Numbered from the stretch's first letter, positions 15,921-25,985 are shown. The stretch is 64,000 bases of DNA from Citrobacter youngae ATCC 29220 (GCF_000155975.1 NZ_GG730301.1:312049-376048), one strand, 5' to 3'. The notes: generated by a model from the sequence alone, not told the origin. A program made the numbers and translations.

Positions 15921-16844
15921 ATGAGTGTTTTATATCCGTTGATTCAGGCGCTGGTGCTGTTTGCCGTTGCGCCGCTGCTGTCCGGCATTACCCGCGTGGC
16001 GCGTGCGCGTTTGCACAATCGCCGCGGTCCGGGCGTTTTGCAGGAATACCGCGACATTATCAAACTGCTGGGCCGTCAGAGCATTGCGCCTGCGGATTCC
16101 AGCTGGGTCTTCCGCCTGACGCCGTTTGTGATGGTGGGCGTGATGCTGACTATCGCTACCGCGCTGCCGGTAGTGACCGTTGGTTCACCGCTGCCGCAGT
16201 TGGGCGATCTGATCACCTTAATTTATCTGTTCGCCATCGCCCGCTTCTTCTTCTCTATTGCGGGTCTGGATACCGGTAGCCCGTTTACCGCCATTGGCGC
16301 CAGCCGCGAAGCGATGCTTGGCGTACTGGTAGAGCCAATCCTGCTGCTCGGCCTGTGGGTGGCGGCGCAGGTTGCGGGCTCAACCCATATCAGCAACATC
16401 GCCGATACCGTTTATCACTGGCCTGCCGCGCGCAGCATCCCGCTGATTCTGGCGCTGTGCGCCTGTGCTTTCGCCACCTTTATCGAAATGGGCAAACTGC
16501 CGTTCGATCTGGCGGAAGCGGAGCAGGAGCTGCAGGAAGGTCCATTGACCGAATACAGCGGCAGCGGTTTTGCGGTGCTGAAGTGGGGCATTAGCCTCAA
16601 ACAGCTGGTCGTTCTGCAAATGTTCGTCGGCGTATTCCTGCCGTGGGGACAGATGGAAGCCTTCACCGCGGGTGGACTGCTGCTGGCGCTGGTGATTGCC
16701 GTCGTCAAGCTGGTCCTCGGTGTGCTGGTCATCGCCCTGTTCGAAAACAGCATGGCGCGTCTGCGTTTTTGCGCCACTTCACGCGTGACCTGGGCCGGTT
16801 TTGGGTTTGCGTTTTTAGCGTTCGTCTCCTTGCTGGTGGCGTGA
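15921..16844 (+). CDS. hycD: HycD, hydrogenase-3 membrane subunit (NuoH-like)
   Basis: The 307-residue membrane protein is related to complex I NuoH and links the soluble arm of formate hydrogenlyase to HycC. Conserved features are ARARLHNRRGPGVLQEYRD, the acidic-charged MGKLPFDLAEAEQELQEGPLTEYSG stretch, and several membrane helices. Spacing of two bases from hycC indicates translational coupling. Confidence 0.96.
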   Translation: MSVLYPLIQALVLFAVAPLLSGITRVARARLHNRRGPGVLQEYRDIIKLLGRQSIAPADSSWVFRLTPFVMVGVMLTIATALPVVTVGSPLPQLGDLITLIYLFAIARFFFSIAGLDTGSPFTAIGASREAMLGVLVEPILLLGLWVAAQVAGSTHISNIADTVYHWPAARSIPLILALCACAFATFIEMGKLPFDLAEAEQELQEGPLTEYSGSGFAVLKWGISLKQLVVLQMFVGVFLPWGQMEAFTAGGLLLALVIAVVKLVLGVLVIALFENSMARLRFCATSRVTWAGFGFAFLAFVSLLVA

Positions 16845-16861
16845 TTTAAGAGAGTTTGAGC

Positions 16862-18571
16862 ATGTCTGAAGAAAAATTAGGTCAACACTATCTCGCCGCT
16901 CTGCACCAGGCCTTTCCGGGCGTGGTGCTGGATGAAGCCTGGCAGACTAAAGATCAGCTGACGATCACCGTCAAGGTGAACTACCTGCCGGAAGTGGTTG
17001 AGTTCCTGTACTACAAACAGGGCGGCTGGTTATCCGTGCTGTTTGGTAACGACGAACGCCAGCTGTGCGGCCATTACGCCGTTTACTACGTGATGTCGAT
17101 GGAGCAGGGCACCAAGTGCTGGATCACCGTCCGCGTTGAAGTCGATGCTAATAAGCTGGAGTTCCCGTCCGTGACGCCACGCGTTCCGGCTGCGGTCTGG
17201 GGCGAGCGCGAAGTGCGCGATATGTACGGTTTGATCCCGGTTGGTTTGCCGGATGAACGTCGTCTGGTTCTGCCGGATGACTGGCCGGACGAACTCTATC
17301 CGCTGCGTAAAGACAGCATGGATTATCGTCAGCGCCCGGCGCCGACGACCGATGCCGAAACCTATGAGTTCATCAACGAACTGGGCGACAAGAAAAACAA
17401 CGTAGTGCCGATTGGCCCGCTGCACGTCACCTCCGATGAGCCCGGCCACTTCCGCCTGTTCGTTGACGGCGAGAACATCATCGACGCCGACTACCGTCTG
17501 TTCTATGTCCATCGCGGCATGGAGAAACTGGCGGAAACCCGCATGGGTTACAACGAAGTCACGTTCCTGTCGGACCGCGTGTGCGGCATCTGCGGTTTTG
17601 CCCACAGCACCGCGTATACCACCTCCGTTGAGAATGCGATGGGTATCGTGGTGCCAGAACGCGCGCAGATGATCCGCGCTATTCTGCTGGAAGTGGAGCG
17701 TCTGCACTCCCACCTGCTGAACCTCGGCCTGGCCTGTCACTTTACCGGTTTTGACTCCGGCTTTATGCAGTTCTTCCGCGTGCGTGAAACGTCGATGAAG
17801 ATGGCGGAGATCCTCACCGGGGCGCGTAAAACGTACGGTATGAACCTGATTGGCGGTATTCGTCGTGACCTGCTGAAAGACGATATGATCCAGACCCGTC
17901 AACTGGCGCAGCAGATGCGTCGTGAGGTGCAGGAACTGGTCGATATGCTGCTCAGCACGCCGAATATGGAACAGCGTACCGTGGGTATCGGTCGTCTGGA
18001 TCCGGAGATAGCCCGCGACTTTAGTAACGTCGGTCCGATGGTGCGCGCCAGCGGTCACGCGCGCGACACCCGCGCCGATCACCCGTTTGTCGGCTATGGC
18101 CTGCTGCCGATGGAAGTGCACAGCGAGCAGGGTTGCGACGTGATTTCTCGTCTTAAAGTCCGTATCAATGAAGTCTATACCGCACTGAACATGATCGACT
18201 TTGGTCTGGACAACCTGCCGGGCGGCCCGCTGGCGGTGGAAGGCTTTACCTATATTCCACATCGCTTCGCGCTGGGCTTTGCCGAAGCGCCGCGCGGCGA
18301 TGACATCCACTGGAGCATGACCGGCGACAACCAGAAACTGTATCGCTGGCGCTGCCGTGCGGCGACCTACGCCAACTGGCCGACGCTGCGCTACATGCTG
18401 CGTGGCAACACCGTTTCCGATGCTCCGCTGATTATCGGTAGCCTCGATCCTTGCTACTCCTGTACTGACCGTATGACCGTGGTCGATGTGCGTAAGAAGA
18501 AGAGCAAAGTCGTGCCGTACAAAGAACTTGAGCGCTACAGCATCGAGCGTAAAAACTCGCCGCTGAAATAA
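16862..18571 (+). CDS. hycE: HycE, large subunit of hydrogenase 3
   Basis: The 569-residue catalytic subunit evolves H2 at a NiFe site. The N-terminal part resembles the 30-kDa complex I subunit (NuoC) and the rest the 49-kDa NuoD. NiFe ligands come from RVCGICGFAHS and DPCYSCTDR; the second is followed by a C-terminal tail (after CTDR) that HycI cleaves once nickel is loaded. The ATG at 16862 gives the E. coli start MSEEKLGQHY; a TTG at 16856 is rejected. Confidence 0.97.
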   Translation: MSEEKLGQHYLAALHQAFPGVVLDEAWQTKDQLTITVKVNYLPEVVEFLYYKQGGWLSVLFGNDERQLCGHYAVYYVMSMEQGTKCWITVRVEVDANKLEFPSVTPRVPAAVWGEREVRDMYGLIPVGLPDERRLVLPDDWPDELYPLRKDSMDYRQRPAPTTDAETYEFINELGDKKNNVVPIGPLHVTSDEPGHFRLFVDGENIIDADYRLFYVHRGMEKLAETRMGYNEVTFLSDRVCGICGFAHSTAYTTSVENAMGIVVPERAQMIRAILLEVERLHSHLLNLGLACHFTGFDSGFMQFFRVRETSMKMAEILTGARKTYGMNLIGGIRRDLLKDDMIQTRQLAQQMRREVQELVDMLLSTPNMEQRTVGIGRLDPEIARDFSNVGPMVRASGHARDTRADHPFVGYGLLPMEVHSEQGCDVISRLKVRINEVYTALNMIDFGLDNLPGGPLAVEGFTYIPHRFALGFAEAPRGDDIHWSMTGDNQKLYRWRCRAATYANWPTLRYMLRGNTVSDAPLIIGSLDPCYSCTDRMTVVDVRKKKSKVVPYKELERYSIERKNSPLK

Positions 18572-18580
18572 GGAATCGCC

Positions 18581-19123
18581 ATGTTTACCTTTATCAAAAA
18601 AGTCATCAAAACCGGGGCGCAGACGTCGTCGTATCCGCTGGAGCCGATTGCGGTCGATAAAAACTTCCGCGGCAAGCCAGAGCACAATCCGCAGCAGTGC
18701 ATTGGCTGCGCGGCCTGTGTCAATGCGTGTCCGTCCAACGCGCTGACGGTAGAAACCGATCTGGTTACCAATGAGCTGGCGTGGCAGTTCAACCTTGGTC
18801 GCTGCATCTTCTGCGCCCGCTGCGAAGAAGTTTGCCCGACGGCGGCGATCAAGCTGTCGCAGGAGTATGAGCTGGCCGTGTGGAAGAAAGAAGACTTCCT
18901 GCAGCAGTCTCGCTTTTCGCTGTGTAACTGCCGCGTCTGTAACCGCCCGTTTGCGGTACAAAAAGAGATTGATTACGCCATTGCGCTGCTGAAGCACAAC
19001 GGTGATAGCCGCGCGGAAAACCACCGCGAAAGCTTTGAGACCTGCCCGGATTGTAAGCGCCAGAAATGCCTGGTGCCGTCTGACCGTATTGAACTGACTC
19101 GCCATATGAAAGAGGCCAGCTGA
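18581..19123 (+). CDS. hycF: HycF, formate hydrogenlyase iron-sulfur subunit (NuoI-like)
   Basis: The 180-residue protein carries two 4Fe-4S clusters, [14 protein letters not shown] and [14 protein letters not shown], and C-terminal extra cysteines ([19 protein letters not shown]) that may bind another metal. It transfers electrons to HycG and HycE. The stop overlaps the start of hycG by one base. Confidence 0.96.
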   Translation: MFTFIKKVIKTGAQTSSYPLEPIAVDKNFRGKPEHNPQQCIGCAACVNACPSNALTVETDLVTNELAWQFNLGRCIFCARCEEVCPTAAIKLSQEYELAVWKKEDFLQQSRFSLCNCRVCNRPFAVQKEIDYAIALLKHNGDSRAENHRESFETCPDCKRQKCLVPSDRIELTRHMKEAS

Positions 19124-19890
19124 TGAGCAATTTATTAGGCCCACGTGACGCCAACGGTATTCCGGTACCGATGACGGTGGATGAATCCATTGCCAGCATG
19201 AAAGCGTCGCTGCTGAAAAACATTAAGCGTTCAGCGTATGTTTATCGTGTGGACTGCGGCGGCTGCAACGGCTGCGAAATCGAAATCTTCGCCACGCTCT
19301 CTCCGCTGTTTGATGCCGAACGTTTTGGTATCAAAGTGGTGCCGTCGCCGCGCCATGCGGATATCCTGCTGTTTACCGGCGCGGTAACCCGTGCGATGCG
19401 TTCCCCGGCGCTGCGCGCCTGGCAGTCTGCGCCAGATCCGAAGATTTGTATCTCTTACGGCGCCTGCGGCAACAGCGGCGGGATCTTCCACGACCTATAC
19501 TGCGTATGGGGCGGCACCGACAAAATCGTTCCGGTGGACGTGTATATTCCAGGCTGTCCTCCGACGCCTGCGGCAACGCTGTACGGTTTTGCGATGGCGC
19601 TGGGTCTGCTGGAACAGAAAATTCATGCGCGTGCGCCGGGTGAACTGGACGAACAGCCAGCGGAAATTCTGCATCCGGATATGGTTCAACCGCTGCGCGT
19701 CAAGGTGGATCGCGAGGCGCGCCGTCTGGCGGGATACCGCTACGGTCGTCAGATTGCGGATGACTATATGACGCAGTTAGGGCAGGGTGAACATCAGGTG
19801 GCGCGCTGGCTGGAAGCGGAAAACGATCCGCGTCTGACCGAGATCGTCACGCATCTTAACCATGTTGTCGAAGAGGCGCGTATCCGATGA
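19123..19890 (+). CDS. hycG: HycG, small subunit of hydrogenase 3 (NuoB-like)
   Basis: This 255-residue subunit carries the proximal 4Fe-4S cluster next to the HycE NiFe site; cysteines are in [13 protein letters not shown], the GACGNSGG stretch and PGCPPTP, the layout of complex I NuoB. The C-terminal part is a hydrogenase-type extension. It overlaps hycH by four bases. Confidence 0.96.
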   Translation: MSNLLGPRDANGIPVPMTVDESIASMKASLLKNIKRSAYVYRVDCGGCNGCEIEIFATLSPLFDAERFGIKVVPSPRHADILLFTGAVTRAMRSPALRAWQSAPDPKICISYGACGNSGGIFHDLYCVWGGTDKIVPVDVYIPGCPPTPAATLYGFAMALGLLEQKIHARAPGELDEQPAEILHPDMVQPLRVKVDREARRLAGYRYGRQIADDYMTQLGQGEHQVARWLEAENDPRLTEIVTHLNHVVEEARIR

Positions 19891-20297
19891 GTGAAACGGT
19901 GGTGTTCAGTCAACTGAGCCGTAAGTTTATTGATGAGAACGATGCGACGCCCGCAGAGGCGCAGCAGGTTGTCTATTACAGCCTGGCGATTGGTCACCAC
20001 CTTGGGATCATCGATTGCCTGGAAGCGGCGTTAACCTGTCCGTGGGATGAATATCTGGCATGGATTGCCACGCTTGCCGAGGGAAGCGAAGCCCGCCGGA
20101 AAATGGAAGGCGTACCGAAGTATGGCGAGATCGTTATCGATTTCAATCATGTGCAAATGCTGGCGCGCGCGTTTGATGATGCGCGCGCCGTGCAGACTCC
20201 GCAGCAGCAGGAGTGGAGTAAGCTGATGCTCAGCATGCTGCATGATATTCACCAGGAAAGCGCCATCTATCTGATGGTGAGGAGACACCGTGACTGA
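19887..20297 (+). CDS. hycH: HycH, hydrogenase-3 maturation protein
   Basis: The 136-residue soluble protein is required for correct processing of HycE and is not part of the final complex; its chemistry is unknown. Length and sequence match E. coli HycH. It overlaps both hycG and hycI, which fixes its start and end. Confidence 0.95.
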   Translation: MSETVVFSQLSRKFIDENDATPAEAQQVVYYSLAIGHHLGIIDCLEAALTCPWDEYLAWIATLAEGSEARRKMEGVPKYGEIVIDFNHVQMLARAFDDARAVQTPQQQEWSKLMLSMLHDIHQESAIYLMVRRHRD

Positions 20298-20760
20298 CGT
20301 TTTACTCTGTGTCGGCAATAGCATGATGGGCGATGACGGCGCCGGTCCGCTGCTGGCGGAAATGTGCGTGGCTAATCCTCAGGGTGAGTGGATTGTCATC
20401 GACGGCGGCAGCGCGCCGGAAAACGATATCGTCGCTATCCGTGAACTGCGCCCGCAGCGTCTGTTGATTGTGGATGCCACCGATATGGGGTTAAACCCTG
20501 GCGAGATCCGCATTATCGACCCGGATGATATTGCCGAGATGTTCATGATGACCACCCATAACATGCCGCTGAACTACCTGGTCGATCAGCTGAAAGAGGA
20601 TGTTGGCGAGGTGATCTTCCTCGGCATTCAGCCGGATATCGTTGGTTTTTATTACCCGATGACGCAGCCGATCAAAGATGCGGTAGAGACCGTTTATCAG
20701 CGATTAGCCGGGTGGGAAGGGCACGGTGGGTTTTCCGAGTTAGAAGCGCCGGAAGAGTAA
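20290..20760 (+). CDS. hycI: HycI, hydrogenase-3 maturation endoprotease
   Basis: The 156-residue aspartate-type protease clips the C-terminal tail of HycE after nickel insertion. Candidate nickel-sensing/active-site residues are the aspartates in MMGDDGAGP and VDATDMG and the histidine in TTHNMPL. It is the last hyc gene and is followed by a REP-like hairpin. Confidence 0.96.
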   Translation: MTDVLLCVGNSMMGDDGAGPLLAEMCVANPQGEWIVIDGGSAPENDIVAIRELRPQRLLIVDATDMGLNPGEIRIIDPDDIAEMFMMTTHNMPLNYLVDQLKEDVGEVIFLGIQPDIVGFYYPMTQPIKDAVETVYQRLAGWEGHGGFSELEAPEE

Positions 20761-20769
20761 CCGCATCAG

Positions 20770-20794
20770 CGCCGGATGCCTGCTGCATCCGGCC
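20770..20794. terminator. REP-like hairpin after hycI
   Basis: Arms GCCGGATG and CATCCGGC flank a seven-base loop, followed by CTGTTTT. The arms are REP-derived; the T-rich tail allows Rho-independent termination. It also lies between the converging hycI and symE-type genes. Confidence 0.6.
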
Positions 20795-20805
20795 TGTTTT
20801 GAGCC

Positions 20806-21057
20806 TCACACCCTCTGTTCTTCAGTTGCCTGCTCGATAATTAATTTCCCCTGCATCACCGAAACATTCACTGCCGTCCCGGTAGGGAATCCCGCTTGCT
20901 CCAGCCAGTCGCCGTTCAGCGTTAGCGAGGCATGCCGACTGATGCGGAGCGTGAAACCCGTGTTACGATCTTCATGGCGTTTTCTGACATATCCCACCTT
21001 CAAACGACGTACGGGTTTGGTAATAACCACTGCTGTTTTGCCATTGTCATCAGACAT
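20806..21057 (-). CDS. SymE-family (AbrB-fold) small toxin-like protein
   Basis: The 83-residue protein matches the SymE family: KPVRRLKVGYVRKRH, then a beta-rich block LTLNGDWLEQAGFPTGTAVNVSVMQGKLII with the typical SymE spacing. E. coli SymE is a SOS-induced RNA-cleaving/nucleoid-condensing toxin repressed by antisense SymR RNA. The ATG at 21057 has a good AAGGAAG site. No LexA box or antisense promoter was recognised, so a toxin role is only family-based. It occupies the place between hycI and hydN where E. coli keeps ascFB. Confidence 0.75.
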   Translation of the reverse strand: MSDDNGKTAVVITKPVRRLKVGYVRKRHEDRNTGFTLRISRHASLTLNGDWLEQAGFPTGTAVNVSVMQGKLIIEQATEEQRV

Positions 21058-21213
21058 GAACGCTTCCTTGTGATGAACGGATAAGAGTAAAAACTACTGA
21101 ATAAAATGCCAGTAAAAATGTGCGAGGGCAAACCGGAAACTGGAAGGAAGATTCCATATTTAGAATGCAATACATGAAATGAAAATACGTTTTTGCCGGA
21201 GGAGCATAATCCC

Positions 21214-21699
21214 TCCGGTAGAGGCGCTACGCCAGATCGGCCCCGTTACTTGCTGGCGCGCAGTCTGGCGGCGAAAACCACGCAGACGCTGGGTCTGGTG
21301 GTCACTAACACCCTTTATCACGGCGTCTATTTCAGCGAACTGCTGTTTCATACCGCGCGGATGGCGGAAGATAAGGGACGCCAGCTGCTACTGGCTGACG
21401 GTAAGCACAGCGCTGAGGAAGAGCGTCAGGCGATCCAGTACTTACTCGACCTGCGCTGTGATGCGATTATGATCTATCCGCGTTTTCTCAGCGTGGAGGA
21501 AATAGACGATATTATCGATGCCCTCGCGCCATACACTATTCCGGCGCTTTCCAGCGTCAAAATTCCGGTGACGGAAATGATCCAGGAAACGATTGGCCGC
21601 CTGATCTTTATGCTGGGTGACGGGGCATTTACGCCGCCAAAAACCTTCACCGGAGAACTCATTCAACGCGGCTCTGTTGCGCCGCCCGTTTCGCGCTGA
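21214..21699 (+). pseudogene. ascG: ascG remnant (LacI-type repressor of asc/beta-glucoside genes)
   Basis: Translated pieces match E. coli AscG: TQTLGLVVTNTLYHGVYFSE, then KHSAEEERQAIQYLLDLRCDA, and after a jump at about 21520 SSVKIPVTEMIQETIGRLIF. The DNA-binding N-terminus is missing, a frame change lies near 21240, and about 150 residues of the effector-binding core are deleted in frame. AscF and AscB, its normal targets next door, are absent. A 168-residue reading frame from a TTG at 21193 remains open but cannot make a repressor. Confidence 0.85.
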
Positions 21700-21710
21700 C
21701 GGTTGTCATT

Positions 21711-21736
21711 TGTCATCGTCACTAGTGACGATGACA
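21711..21736. promoter_or_regulatory. 26-bp perfect palindrome, putative FhlA site for hydN
   Basis: The arms are TGTCATCGTCACT and its exact complement, giving a perfect 26-base palindrome. It contains the TGTC/GACA elements of FhlA upstream sites and lies about 110 bases ahead of hydN, the usual distance for a sigma-54 enhancer. Confidence 0.7.
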
Positions 21737-21790
21737 CACCGTTTTCGCACTCATGAAAATTAAAATCTTTTAATAACAGTACCTTAAAAT

Positions 21791-21807
21791 CTGGCACGAT
21801 TCGTGAA
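21791..21807 (+). promoter_or_regulatory. Sigma-54-like promoter of hydN-hypF
   Basis: The -24 element CTGGCACG is perfect; the -12 element at the right spacing reads GTGAA in place of TTGCA, losing the usual GC. It is 38 bases ahead of the hydN start. Weak or altered; position is still persuasive. Confidence 0.55.
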
Positions 21808-21844
21808 TGCTTCGGCAGATAATCTGTCATTGCTGGAGAAATTG

Positions 21845-22390
21845 ATGAACCGTTTCATCATTGCAGACGCCAATAAATGCATTGGTTGCCGTACCTGTGA
21901 AGTGGCCTGCGTGGTATCCCACCAGGATAACCAGGACTGCGCATCGCTGACCCCTGAAACCTTCTTACCCCGTATTCACGTCATCAAAGGCGTTAACGTC
22001 TCTACGGCGACGCTGTGCCGCCAGTGCGAAGACGCGCCGTGCGCTAACGTCTGTCCAAACGGTGCGATCAGCCGTGATAAAGGCTTTGTTCACGTGATGC
22101 AGGAACGCTGCATCGGCTGTAAAACCTGCGTGGTGGCGTGCCCTTACGGTGCCATGGAGGTGGTTGTGCGCCCGGTTGTGCGTAACAGCGGCGCGGGTCT
22201 CAATGTTCGTGCAGAAAAAGCGGAAGCCAACAAGTGCGACCTTTGCCACAATCGCGAAGCCGGTCCAGCCTGTATGGAAGTTTGTCCGACTCATGCGCTG
22301 ATTTATGTGGATCGCAATAAGCTTGAGCAACTGAGCGCAGAAAAACGCCGTCGCGCGGCGCTGGACTCCACCGCATCTTTGCTGTTCTGA
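21845..22390 (+). CDS. hydN: HydN, electron-transport ferredoxin-like protein
   Basis: This 181-residue protein carries four 4Fe-4S motifs (CIGCRTCEVACVV; CRQCEDAPCANVCP; CIGCKTCVVACP; CDLCHNREAGPACMEVCP) and is paralogous to HycB. It is needed for full formate dehydrogenase-H activity in enterics. The ATG at 21845 yields the E. coli start MNRFIIADA; the C-terminus is about six residues longer than in E. coli (tail DSTASLLF). It is cotranscribed with hypF across a REP pair. Confidence 0.95.
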   Translation: MNRFIIADANKCIGCRTCEVACVVSHQDNQDCASLTPETFLPRIHVIKGVNVSTATLCRQCEDAPCANVCPNGAISRDKGFVHVMQERCIGCKTCVVACPYGAMEVVVRPVVRNSGAGLNVRAEKAEANKCDLCHNREAGPACMEVCPTHALIYVDRNKLEQLSAEKRRRAALDSTASLLF

Positions 22391-22425
22391 TATCTGAAAA
22401 TCCGCGTAAAATACGGTAGTACTTA

Positions 22426-22502
22426 TGCCGGATGGCGGCTTCGCCTTATCCGGCCTACTGTTCGCATCCACGTAGGCCTGATAAGCGTAGCGCCATCAGG
22501 CA
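22426..22502. repeat. REP/BIME pair between hydN and hypF
   Basis: TGCCGGATGGCGGC...TTATCCGGCC and GCCTGATAAGC...GCCATCAGGC palindromes. They lie inside the hydN-hypF transcription unit. Confidence 0.85.
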
Positions 22503-22533
22503 AATCGGGATAGATGACAGCGGGAACGACTTA

Positions 22534-24774
22534 ATGACAATCAACAACCACTCCGGCGTACAGCTGCGTATTCGCGGCAAGGTTCAGGGCGTCGGATTCC
22601 GCCCCTTCGTCTGGCAACTGGCGCAGCGCCTACAGTTACACGGCGACGTGTGTAACGACGGTGACGGCGTGGTGGTGCGATTGCTGGAAGAACCCGCAGT
22701 GTTTATTGCGCAGCTGCATCAACATTGCCCGCCGCTGGCGCGCATTGATAGCGTCGAGAGCGAACCGTTTTCCTGGACGCAGCGGCCTGCCGATTTCTCG
22801 ATTCGTCAAAGCGCAGGCGGCACGATGAATACGCAAATCGTCCCGGATGCCGCGACCTGTCCCGAATGCCTGACTGAAATGAACACTCCCGGCGAACGTC
22901 GCTATCGCTACCCCTTTATCAACTGTACCCACTGTGGTCCACGTTTTACGATTATCCGCGCCATGCCGTACGACCGTCCGTTTACCGTGATGGCGTCCTT
23001 CCCACTCTGTGCGCAATGCGATAAAGAGTATCGCGATCCCTATGATCGTCGCTTCCATGCCCAACCCGTTGCCTGCCCGGAATGTGGTCCACATCTTGAG
23101 TGGCTAAGCGCGGGTGAGCGAGCAGAAAAAGAAGAGGCGCTGCAGGCGGCGGTGGCTTTGCTAAAAGCGGGCGGTATTGTCGCCGTGAAAGGTATCGGCG
23201 GGTTTCATCTGGTGTGCGATGCGCGAAATGATAGCGCTGTGGCGCTGCTCCGGTTGCGTAAACATCGCCCGGCTAAACCGTTAGCGGTGATGTTGCCTGC
23301 TGACGACGGACTGTCTGAAGCCGCATGTCGTTTGTTGAACACGCCTGCCGCGCCGATCGTGCTGGTGCAGAAACGCGATGTCGCTGCGTTAAGCGAGGGA
23401 ATTGCGCCAGGGTTAACGGAAGTTGGCGTTATGCTGCCAGCAAATCCGTTGCAGCATTTACTGTTACAAGAGATGAACTGCCCGCTGGTGATGACCTCCG
23501 GCAACCTTAGCGGCAGGCCGCCAGCCATTACTAATGCGCAGGCGCTGGAAGATTTACGCGAGATTGCCGATGGTTTCCTGCTGCATAACCGCGAAATTGT
23601 GCAGCGAATGGATGACTCCGTGGTGCGTGAAAGCGGGGAAATGCTGCGTCGTTCGCGGGGATATGTGCCGGATGCGGTGGCGCTACCGCCGGGTTTCCGT
23701 GACGTGCCGCCGATGCTGTGCTTAGGCGCGGATCTGAAAAATACCTTCTGCCTGGTGCGCGGCGAACAGGCGGTTATCAGCCAGCATTTGGGCGATCTCA
23801 GCGATGATGGCATTCAGCGCCAGTGGCGCGATGCGCTGCACCTGATCCAGAACATTTATGACTTTACGCCACAGCGTATCGTGCATGACGCGCACCCCGG
23901 CTATGTTTCCAGCCAGTGGGCCAGCGAGATGGCGCTGCCAACCGAAACGGTGCTGCATCACCATGCGCATGCCGCGGCGAGCCTTGCCGAGCACGGCTGG
24001 CCGCTGGACGGTGGCGACGTGATAGCTCTGACGCTGGACGGCATCGGCATGGGGGAAAACGGCGCGCTGTGGGGCGGGGAGTGCCTGCGGGTCAATTATT
24101 GTGAGTGCGAGCATCTTGGCGGCTTACCGGCGGTCGCGCTGGCGGGCGGCGATCTGGCGGCAAAACAGCCGTGGCGTAACCTGCTCGCGCAGTGCCTGCG
24201 TTTTGTTCCTGACTGGCAGCGCTTCCCGGAAACGTCGGCGCTGCAACAGCAAAACTGGAACGTGCTGGCGCGCGCCATCGAACGCGGTATCAACGCTCCG
24301 CAGGCCTCATCGTGCGGGCGACTGTTTGATGCCGTTGCCGCCGCGCTGCAATGTGCGCCGGAATCGCTGAGCTATGAAGGCGAGGCGGCCTGTGCGCTGG
24401 AGGCGCTGGCATCGCAATGTGCAGGCGTTGAGCATCCGGTCGCCATCCCGTTGCAAGATAACGAACTGGACCTGGCTGTTTTTTGGCAGCAATGGCTGAA
24501 CTGGCAAGCTTCGCCTGCAGAAAGAGCGTGGGCATTTCATGACGCGCTGGCGCGAGCCTTTGCGACGCTGATGCGAGAGCAGGCCGAAGCGCGCGGGATC
24601 CAGACGCTGGTATTCAGCGGTGGCGTGATGCATAACCGGTTGTTGTCATCGCGACTGGCGTTTTATCTGGCTGATTTTACCTTACTGTTCCCGCAGCGTT
24701 TACCGGCGGGCGACGGCGGATTATCGCTGGGGCAGGGCGTGATTGCCGCGGCGCGGGCGCTAGCTGAAGGGTAA
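22534..24774 (+). CDS. hypF: HypF, carbamoyltransferase for hydrogenase maturation
   Basis: The 746-residue enzyme makes the carbamoyl-adenylate that HypE converts to cyanide ligand. Domains in order: acylphosphatase-like (about 5-95, [14 protein letters not shown]), a double zinc finger with CPEC/CTHC and CAQC/CPEC pairs (about 110-180), a YrdC-like domain (200-380) and a Kae1/carbamoyltransferase-like C-terminal part. The start MTINNHSG at 22534 matches E. coli; the longer reading frame from 22432 begins inside a REP element and is rejected. Confidence 0.95.
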   Translation: MTINNHSGVQLRIRGKVQGVGFRPFVWQLAQRLQLHGDVCNDGDGVVVRLLEEPAVFIAQLHQHCPPLARIDSVESEPFSWTQRPADFSIRQSAGGTMNTQIVPDAATCPECLTEMNTPGERRYRYPFINCTHCGPRFTIIRAMPYDRPFTVMASFPLCAQCDKEYRDPYDRRFHAQPVACPECGPHLEWLSAGERAEKEEALQAAVALLKAGGIVAVKGIGGFHLVCDARNDSAVALLRLRKHRPAKPLAVMLPADDGLSEAACRLLNTPAAPIVLVQKRDVAALSEGIAPGLTEVGVMLPANPLQHLLLQEMNCPLVMTSGNLSGRPPAITNAQALEDLREIADGFLLHNREIVQRMDDSVVRESGEMLRRSRGYVPDAVALPPGFRDVPPMLCLGADLKNTFCLVRGEQAVISQHLGDLSDDGIQRQWRDALHLIQNIYDFTPQRIVHDAHPGYVSSQWASEMALPTETVLHHHAHAAASLAEHGWPLDGGDVIALTLDGIGMGENGALWGGECLRVNYCECEHLGGLPAVALAGGDLAAKQPWRNLLAQCLRFVPDWQRFPETSALQQQNWNVLARAIERGINAPQASSCGRLFDAVAAALQCAPESLSYEGEAACALEALASQCAGVEHPVAIPLQDNELDLAVFWQQWLNWQASPAERAWAFHDALARAFATLMREQAEARGIQTLVFSGGVMHNRLLSSRLAFYLADFTLLFPQRLPAGDGGLSLGQGVIAAARALAEG

Positions 24775-24776
24775 GG

Positions 24777-24843
24777 TGCCGGATGGCGGCTGCGCCTTAT
24801 CCGGCCTACAAATAGATGCTTATTCGTGGGCCGCCATCCGGCA
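24777..24843. repeat. REP/BIME between convergent hypF and norW
   Basis: A REP pair (TGCCGGATGGCGGCTGCGCC...TTATCCGGCC and CCGCCATCCGGC) fills the gap between convergent genes. Confidence 0.85.
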
Positions 24844-24851
24844 TCACAGAC

Positions 24852-25985
24852 TTACACGGGTAACGTTTTCAGCAACCCAAAGGCCTCTTTCATCCGGTCT
24901 TCACTGACGACAAACGCACGCAGCTGGCCTTCGTCGTTCATCCCTCTGGCGACCATTCCCTGCGCTTCGGCGGCAATATGCCAGTTCAGATCGCGACGCT
25001 GGGTTTCCCCGGCCAGATGCAATGGCAGCTCCGGCGTTTTGACTTTGACCAGCATGGCAGGCAGCTTCAGTGGGGCATTGCCGCCGAGCAGATTTTTCGC
25101 CAGGTACATGGCGCTCAGCTGAATCGGCTGCAGGAACGGCAGCACCTGACCGTTAATTTCCGCACAGTCGCCGAGCGCATAAATGTCCGGGTGGCTGGTT
25201 TGCAGATAGCTGTCGACGCACACGCCACGATTAATGTTCAATCCCGCGCGACGCGCCAGCGCGGTTTCCGGGCGCAGACCGGTGGCGGCGATAACCGCAT
25301 CGACTTCTACGCTGCGGCTACGATCGAGCGTGGCGCGAATCCCCGATTCTGTTTTTTCCAGACCCTGAAGCTGTGATTTCAGCAGCAGATGCACGCCCAT
25401 ATCAGTCAGACGATGCTGTAAGCGACTGCTGACTTCCGGCGGCATCAGCGAGGCCAGAATGCTGGCGGCGTTGTCGATAAGCGTCACCGCTTTACCGGCA
25501 CGACAGAAATCCATTGCCAGTTCGCTGCCAATCAGACCGCCGCCGACAATCAGCACGCGCCGGGCATCACGCAGCTGCGTTTCACAGGCGCGGTACTCTT
25601 GTTGACTGTTTAGTGTGAGCATTAACTCACGTCCGGCAACGGGAGGCACAAAGGCGGAAGCCCCCGTCGCCAGCACCAGCTTGTCGTACTGCCACTGTTG
25701 GTCCTGACTTTTCACGATGTGGGCATCGGCGTCGATGTCAGTTACCCAGGTGTGTGGGAACAGGCGCAAGCTAAACTGTTCGGCAAACTCCCCCGCCGAC
25801 TGGCGGGTGAGATCGTCTGCGCGCTGTGCCTGGCTGATAACGTGGCTGAGATCGGGCTTGTTGTACTCATCCATGCTGTCCGCGGCAATCAGGATCAGCG
25901 GAACCGTTGCATCCTGTTTACGGATATTTTTGACCAACTGGCGGGCGGCGAAGCCCGATCCAATAATGACAATTCCGCGGCTCAT
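24852..25985 (-). CDS. norW: NorW, NADH:flavorubredoxin reductase
   Basis: The 377-residue FAD enzyme reduces the rubredoxin domain of NorV with NADH. Rossmann-type FAD motif [12 protein letters not shown] at the front and NAD motif [12 protein letters not shown] in the middle are visible. It overlaps norV by four bases, so translation is coupled. Length equals E. coli NorW. Confidence 0.95.
   Translation of the reverse strand: MSRGIVIIGSGFAARQLVKNIRKQDATVPLILIAADSMDEYNKPDLSHVISQAQRADDLTRQSAGEFAEQFSLRLFPHTWVTDIDADAHIVKSQDQQWQYDKLVLATGASAFVPPVAGRELMLTLNSQQEYRACETQLRDARRVLIVGGGLIGSELAMDFCRAGKAVTLIDNAASILASLMPPEVSSRLQHRLTDMGVHLLLKSQLQGLEKTESGIRATLDRSRSVEVDAVIAATGLRPETALARRAGLNINRGVCVDSYLQTSHPDIYALGDCAEINGQVLPFLQPIQLSAMYLAKNLLGGNAPLKLPAMLVKVKTPELPLHLAGETQRRDLNWHIAAEAQGMVARGMNDEGQLRAFVVSEDRMKEAFGLLKTLPV

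Noticed and set aside
17030-19144. A 704-codon open frame on the minus strand across hycE and hycF
   Set aside because: It is fully antisense to two well recognised genes; such frames arise from their codon bias at high GC. The translation has no known domain.
21193-21699. A complete 168-residue LacI-like regulator
   Set aside because: It starts at TTG in the wrong part of ascG, lacks the DNA-binding domain and jumps over about 150 core residues; it is a fossil.
22432-22533. N-terminal extension of HypF
   Set aside because: The extra codons are translated REP sequence; the E. coli start is at 22534.
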